Under the pieces are notes generated by a model. That model did not search any database. It was not told the origin of the DNA and worked only from the letters and a program-made list of their open reading frames with translations. A program made the translations under genes and the position numbers. This document shows, in pieces, positions 4,615-6,883 of a DNA stretch of 6,883 nucleotides (position 1 is the stretch's first letter; every line of letters starts with the position of its first letter). Source of the DNA: Candidatus Hermodarchaeota archaeon. GTDB lineage: Archaea; Asgardarchaeota; Hermodarchaeia; Hermodarchaeales; Hermodarchaeaceae. Location of the stretch: contig JAEOSV010000048.1 in the NCBI GenBank assembly GCA_016840185.1, forward strand, positions 1 to 6,883. The letters are read 5' to 3'.

Positions 4615-5757
4615 ATGCCCGGTGACGAAGACTTTGTAGTGACCCCATGGGAAGTGAAAGGAGACGTCGACTATGCAAAACTCGTGAAACAGTTTGGCAC
4701 CGAACTCATCGATGACAAACTCCTTGCCCGAATCAAGAAACATGCAGGTGAACTTCATTACCTATTGACACGAGGCATCTACTTTAGCCACCGTGACATG
4801 AGCTTCGTCTTCGACGAATACGAGAAAGGAAATCCCTTCTACTTGTATAACGGCCGCGGGCCTAGTGGACACACCCATATTGGGCATCTCACTCAGTTTA
4901 TCTTCACTAAATGGATGCAAGACAAGTTCAAGTGCCCCTACTACTTCCAACTCACCGACGACGAGAAGTTCCTCTTCAAATTCGACTTAGAGCTAGACCA
5001 AGCACAATACTACGCTAAGGAGAATGCCCTCGACCTCATTGCTACAGGTTTTGACCCTAAGAACACTCACATCATCATCGACTCCCATCACGCCCGAACC
5101 ATCTACCCACTCGCCATTCAAGTCGCAAAACGCATCACCTTCTCCACAGCCAAGGCTATTTTCGGCTTCACGAATTCCAACAACATCGGATCCATTTTCT
5201 TCACAAGTTTTCAAGCCGTTCCAGCATTTCTCCATTCGATTCGCGTCGGTCATAATGTCCCATGCGTCATTCCATTGGCTATAGATCAAGATGCTCACTT
5301 TCGAGCAGCAAGAGACGTGCTACCAAAACTCGGTTACCTGAAACCCGGAATTTTACACTCCATGTTTTTACGAGGATTACAACAAGGCGGTAAGATGTCG
5401 GCTTCCGATCCCGACTCAGCCCTCTTTACGGTTGACCCACCAGAGGTTATCAAGAAGAAGCTCCAAAATGCATTCACCGGCGGACGAGGAAACGCAGCCG
5501 AACAACGAAAACTTGGTGGACAACCCGAAATCTGCTCAATCTTCGATAATTACAAACTAGTGTTCATCCCACAACAAGATAAACTCGATGCACTCGAACA
5601 GCGTTGCAGAAGTGGTGACATGTTATGCGGAGAATGCAAAGGCATCTGTATCGACCTCGCCACAAAGTTCCTCGGGGAACATCAAAAGCGTCGAGAAAAA
5701 GCCAAAGATCACCTCCAAGAGTTTCTTCTTAGAGAAGATGAAATTAACATCAAATGA
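4615..5757 (+). CDS. trpS: Tryptophanyl-tRNA synthetase, archaeal/eukaryotic type
   Basis: With the ATG at 4615 this is 380 residues. It activates tryptophan with ATP and charges tRNA-Trp in the cytoplasm. The class I signatures are clear: GRGPSGHTHIGH (HIGH box about 80-91) and KMSAS (260-264). TDDEKFL after the HIGH box and AIDQD (about 222-226) are typical of the archaeal and eukaryotic branch. The C-terminal helical domain holds Cys307, Cys331, Cys338 and Cys341, spaced C-x23-C-x6-C-x2-C, with Cys345 nearby. This is one residue different from the C-x22-C-x6-C-x2-C motif that binds a [4Fe-4S] cluster in T. maritima TrpRS. The frame is open back to TTG 4585, but GGAG nine nt before 4615 favours the shorter form. 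The cognate tRNA gene is divergent just upstream, with 285 nt between them. Enzyme identity is very secure; the cluster is inferred. Confidence 0.97.
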   Translation: MPGDEDFVVTPWEVKGDVDYAKLVKQFGTELIDDKLLARIKKHAGELHYLLTRGIYFSHRDMSFVFDEYEKGNPFYLYNGRGPSGHTHIGHLTQFIFTKWMQDKFKCPYYFQLTDDEKFLFKFDLELDQAQYYAKENALDLIATGFDPKNTHIIIDSHHARTIYPLAIQVAKRITFSTAKAIFGFTNSNNIGSIFFTSFQAVPAFLHSIRVGHNVPCVIPLAIDQDAHFRAARDVLPKLGYLKPGILHSMFLRGLQQGGKMSASDPDSALFTVDPPEVIKKKLQNAFTGGRGNAAEQRKLGGQPEICSIFDNYKLVFIPQQDKLDALEQRCRSGDMLCGECKGICIDLATKFLGEHQKRREKAKDHLQEFLLREDEINIK

Positions 5758-5949
5758 TTTCACACTCACAAATTATCGTCAGTGAAAAGAAATTGTAGGG
5801 TAGATTCCAATTCTGGATTTCGTTTCCCCCTCCCGAATAGCCAAAAGTACCAAAATGTCTATTCCTGAACTAAAGAGTTCGAATCTGAACGTAACACTGC
5901 TTGTAAAAGCCCATTTCCGAATTGACCGGTTTCCAAGCCCATAAAATTC
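5758..5949 (+). other. Intergenic region between trpS and the MBL-fold gene
   Basis: No reading frame or RNA gene is supported here. A weak hairpin (TCCA-ATTC-TGGA, about 5805-5816) followed by a pyrimidine-rich run to about 5833 could end the trpS transcript. TTGTAAAAG at 5901-5909 is the best TATA-like candidate for the next gene and would leave a short leader of about 15-20 nt. Both are weak matches by eye. Confidence 0.3.
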
Positions 5950-6738
5950 ATGAAAATAAAAATAGGAATCATGGCTCTTTCAAAGCGTGCCAAAATCATT
6001 GCGAGCTCGATTTTCATCATCACGATAGTCGGCTTTGGTATTGCCTTCTTAGCCTCACCCTTGCTTTACCCCATACCTAGGAACGACAATGGAATATATT
6101 TACAGTTGTTAGACAATGCAGGTGTGATGATTGAGGCAGAGGGAATGCGAATCTATATTGACCCGATAAATCTCCCACCTAATTTTCAAGTCGCACCTGC
6201 TGATGCCATTTTGATAACGCACCCACACAGCGATCATTACCAAGCTGTCACAATCGATATGCTTCAAAAAGCAGGAACACTCAATGTATTCCCAGCCGAT
6301 ATGTCCACTGAGATAAGTCAACATAGTGGCATTGGCGTAGTTCCTGAAGATCAATTTCAAGTGGGACCAATTGATGTAACAGCTTTCTACATGTATCTAC
6401 CAGGTTCTGTTTCCAGTCATCCGAGGGATGCTAATTGGACGAGTTTTATCATTGACATCAATGGGTTTACAATCTTTCACGCGGGTGATGCCTACGGCGT
6501 CGAGGAATATGAAGAACTTAATGGGTTAATAGACGTCGCCATGCTTCCCTATTATTCCATACTCGCTGGGGATGACATTGTTGAAGCAGTTCAAATCATT
6601 GAACCAGACTATCTGATTGTATATCATTTTAATTTGGGTATGAATGACTATTTTGTCGAAACACATGGATCTGAAATCACGGATTGTGAGCTCCTGAATC
6701 TCAATTATTTCGAGGCGTACACCTTTACCATTGTTTAG
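5950..6738 (+). CDS. Membrane-anchored metallo-beta-lactamase-fold hydrolase (UlaG-like)
   Basis: This 262-residue protein has a basic N-terminus (residues 1-15), one hydrophobic helix (about 15-38), then a metallo-beta-lactamase fold. The metal site is complete: His91-x-His93-x-Asp95-His96 (THPHSDHY), His157, Asp180 (HAGDA) and His226 (YHF). The pattern of early strands and N-W-x-S-F-I-I after His157 resembles the UlaG-like or L-ascorbate-6-phosphate lactonase-like branch, whose members act on varied substrates; the substrate cannot be told from sequence. Positive charges before the helix predict the catalytic domain outside the membrane, anchored or cleaved. No lipobox cysteine is present. 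I see no good ribosome binding site before ATG 5950. A second in-frame ATG at 5971 has AGGA only 3 nt upstream, so the start is uncertain between these two. The gene stands alone, with a T-rich terminator downstream. Confidence 0.85.
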   Translation: MKIKIGIMALSKRAKIIASSIFIITIVGFGIAFLASPLLYPIPRNDNGIYLQLLDNAGVMIEAEGMRIYIDPINLPPNFQVAPADAILITHPHSDHYQAVTIDMLQKAGTLNVFPADMSTEISQHSGIGVVPEDQFQVGPIDVTAFYMYLPGSVSSHPRDANWTSFIIDINGFTIFHAGDAYGVEEYEELNGLIDVAMLPYYSILAGDDIVEAVQIIEPDYLIVYHFNLGMNDYFVETHGSEITDCELLNLNYFEAYTFTIV

Positions 6739-6843
6739 CTTTGCAAAAGATATGAGGATAGCCAAATTTGTCAATTCGAGTTTGGACACAAAGGAGTTTT
6801 ATGATTCTTCTTGACCTGATTTCCATCTTCAAATTGCTTTAGA

Positions 6844-6855
6844 TTTTTATTTTTT
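6844..6855 (+). terminator. T-rich transcription terminator after the MBL-fold gene
   Basis: TTTTTATTTTTT, about 105 nt after the stop, is a run of the kind that ends archaeal transcription without a hairpin. The rest of 6739-6883 contains no gene that I can support. Confidence 0.45.
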
Positions 6856-6883
6856 GAGGTGTAGCTTAATTGAGCAGCCCAAA

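Noticed and set aside
5877..5885. GTTCGAATC, resembling a tRNA T-loop
   Set aside because: The flanking bases do not form a T stem, and no acceptor or anticodon arm is present around it.
6801..6842. Small frame of 13 codons after GGAG (ATG 6801 to TAG 6842)
   Set aside because: The GGAG to ATG spacing is only 4 nt, the peptide has no recognisable feature, and it runs into the T-rich terminator.
1..6883. CRISPR array, insertion sequence, phage or toxin-antitoxin system
   Set aside because: No regular repeats and spacers, transposase motifs, terminal inverted repeats or paired small toxin/antitoxin frames are visible on either strand.

Overview
The window looks like a stretch of archaeal chromosome. 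The evidence is an intron-containing tRNA-Trp gene with an encoded CCA end, a TrpRS that resembles archaeal and eukaryotic enzymes more than bacterial ones, TTTTAA-type TATA boxes rather than -35/-10 promoters, and GGAG-type ribosome binding sites about 9 nt from several starts. The redox proteins (rubrerythrin, ferredoxin:disulfide reductase) suit a strict or facultative anaerobe. An Asgard-type or other moderate-GC archaeon is plausible, but the lineage cannot be fixed from this window. I see no phage, transposon, CRISPR or integration signature.

Layout. Bases 1-123 are the 3' end of a membrane-protein gene (+), possibly a lactate-permease-type carrier. A convergent gene (149-1531, -) encodes a metallo-beta-lactamase-fold persulfide dioxygenase fused to two rhodanese domains. 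A divergent two-gene operon follows (1698-2512, +): a CGWC glutaredoxin overlapping by 4 nt a ferredoxin:thioredoxin-reductase-like catalytic subunit with a C-terminal rubredoxin domain. Convergent to it is a PAP2-family membrane phosphatase homologue (2531-3445, -), which I start at a GTG 28 codons inside the longest reading frame. Upstream of that is rubrerythrin (3556-4101, -). Next come an intron-containing tRNA-Trp (4185-4329, -) and, head to head with it, the tryptophanyl-tRNA synthetase gene (4615-5757, +). The window ends with a membrane-anchored UlaG-like metallo-beta-lactamase-fold protein (5950-6738, +) and a T-rich terminator.

Two themes stand out. One is thiol, sulfur and peroxide chemistry: persulfide oxidation, ferredoxin-driven disulfide reduction with a dedicated glutaredoxin partner, and rubrerythrin peroxide removal. 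The other is tryptophan charging: tRNA-Trp and its cognate synthetase sit back to back. The tRNA intron carries a convincing D'/C' kink-turn flanked by guide-like segments. A 10-nt tandem repeat around the 3' splice site produces two competing bulge-helix-bulge structures. The synthetase carries a C-x23-C-x6-C-x2-C pattern like the iron-sulfur motif known in Thermotoga maritima TrpRS. The window has no gene-free stretch longer than 300 bases; the largest gap (4330-4614) holds the divergent promoters of tRNA-Trp and trpS.
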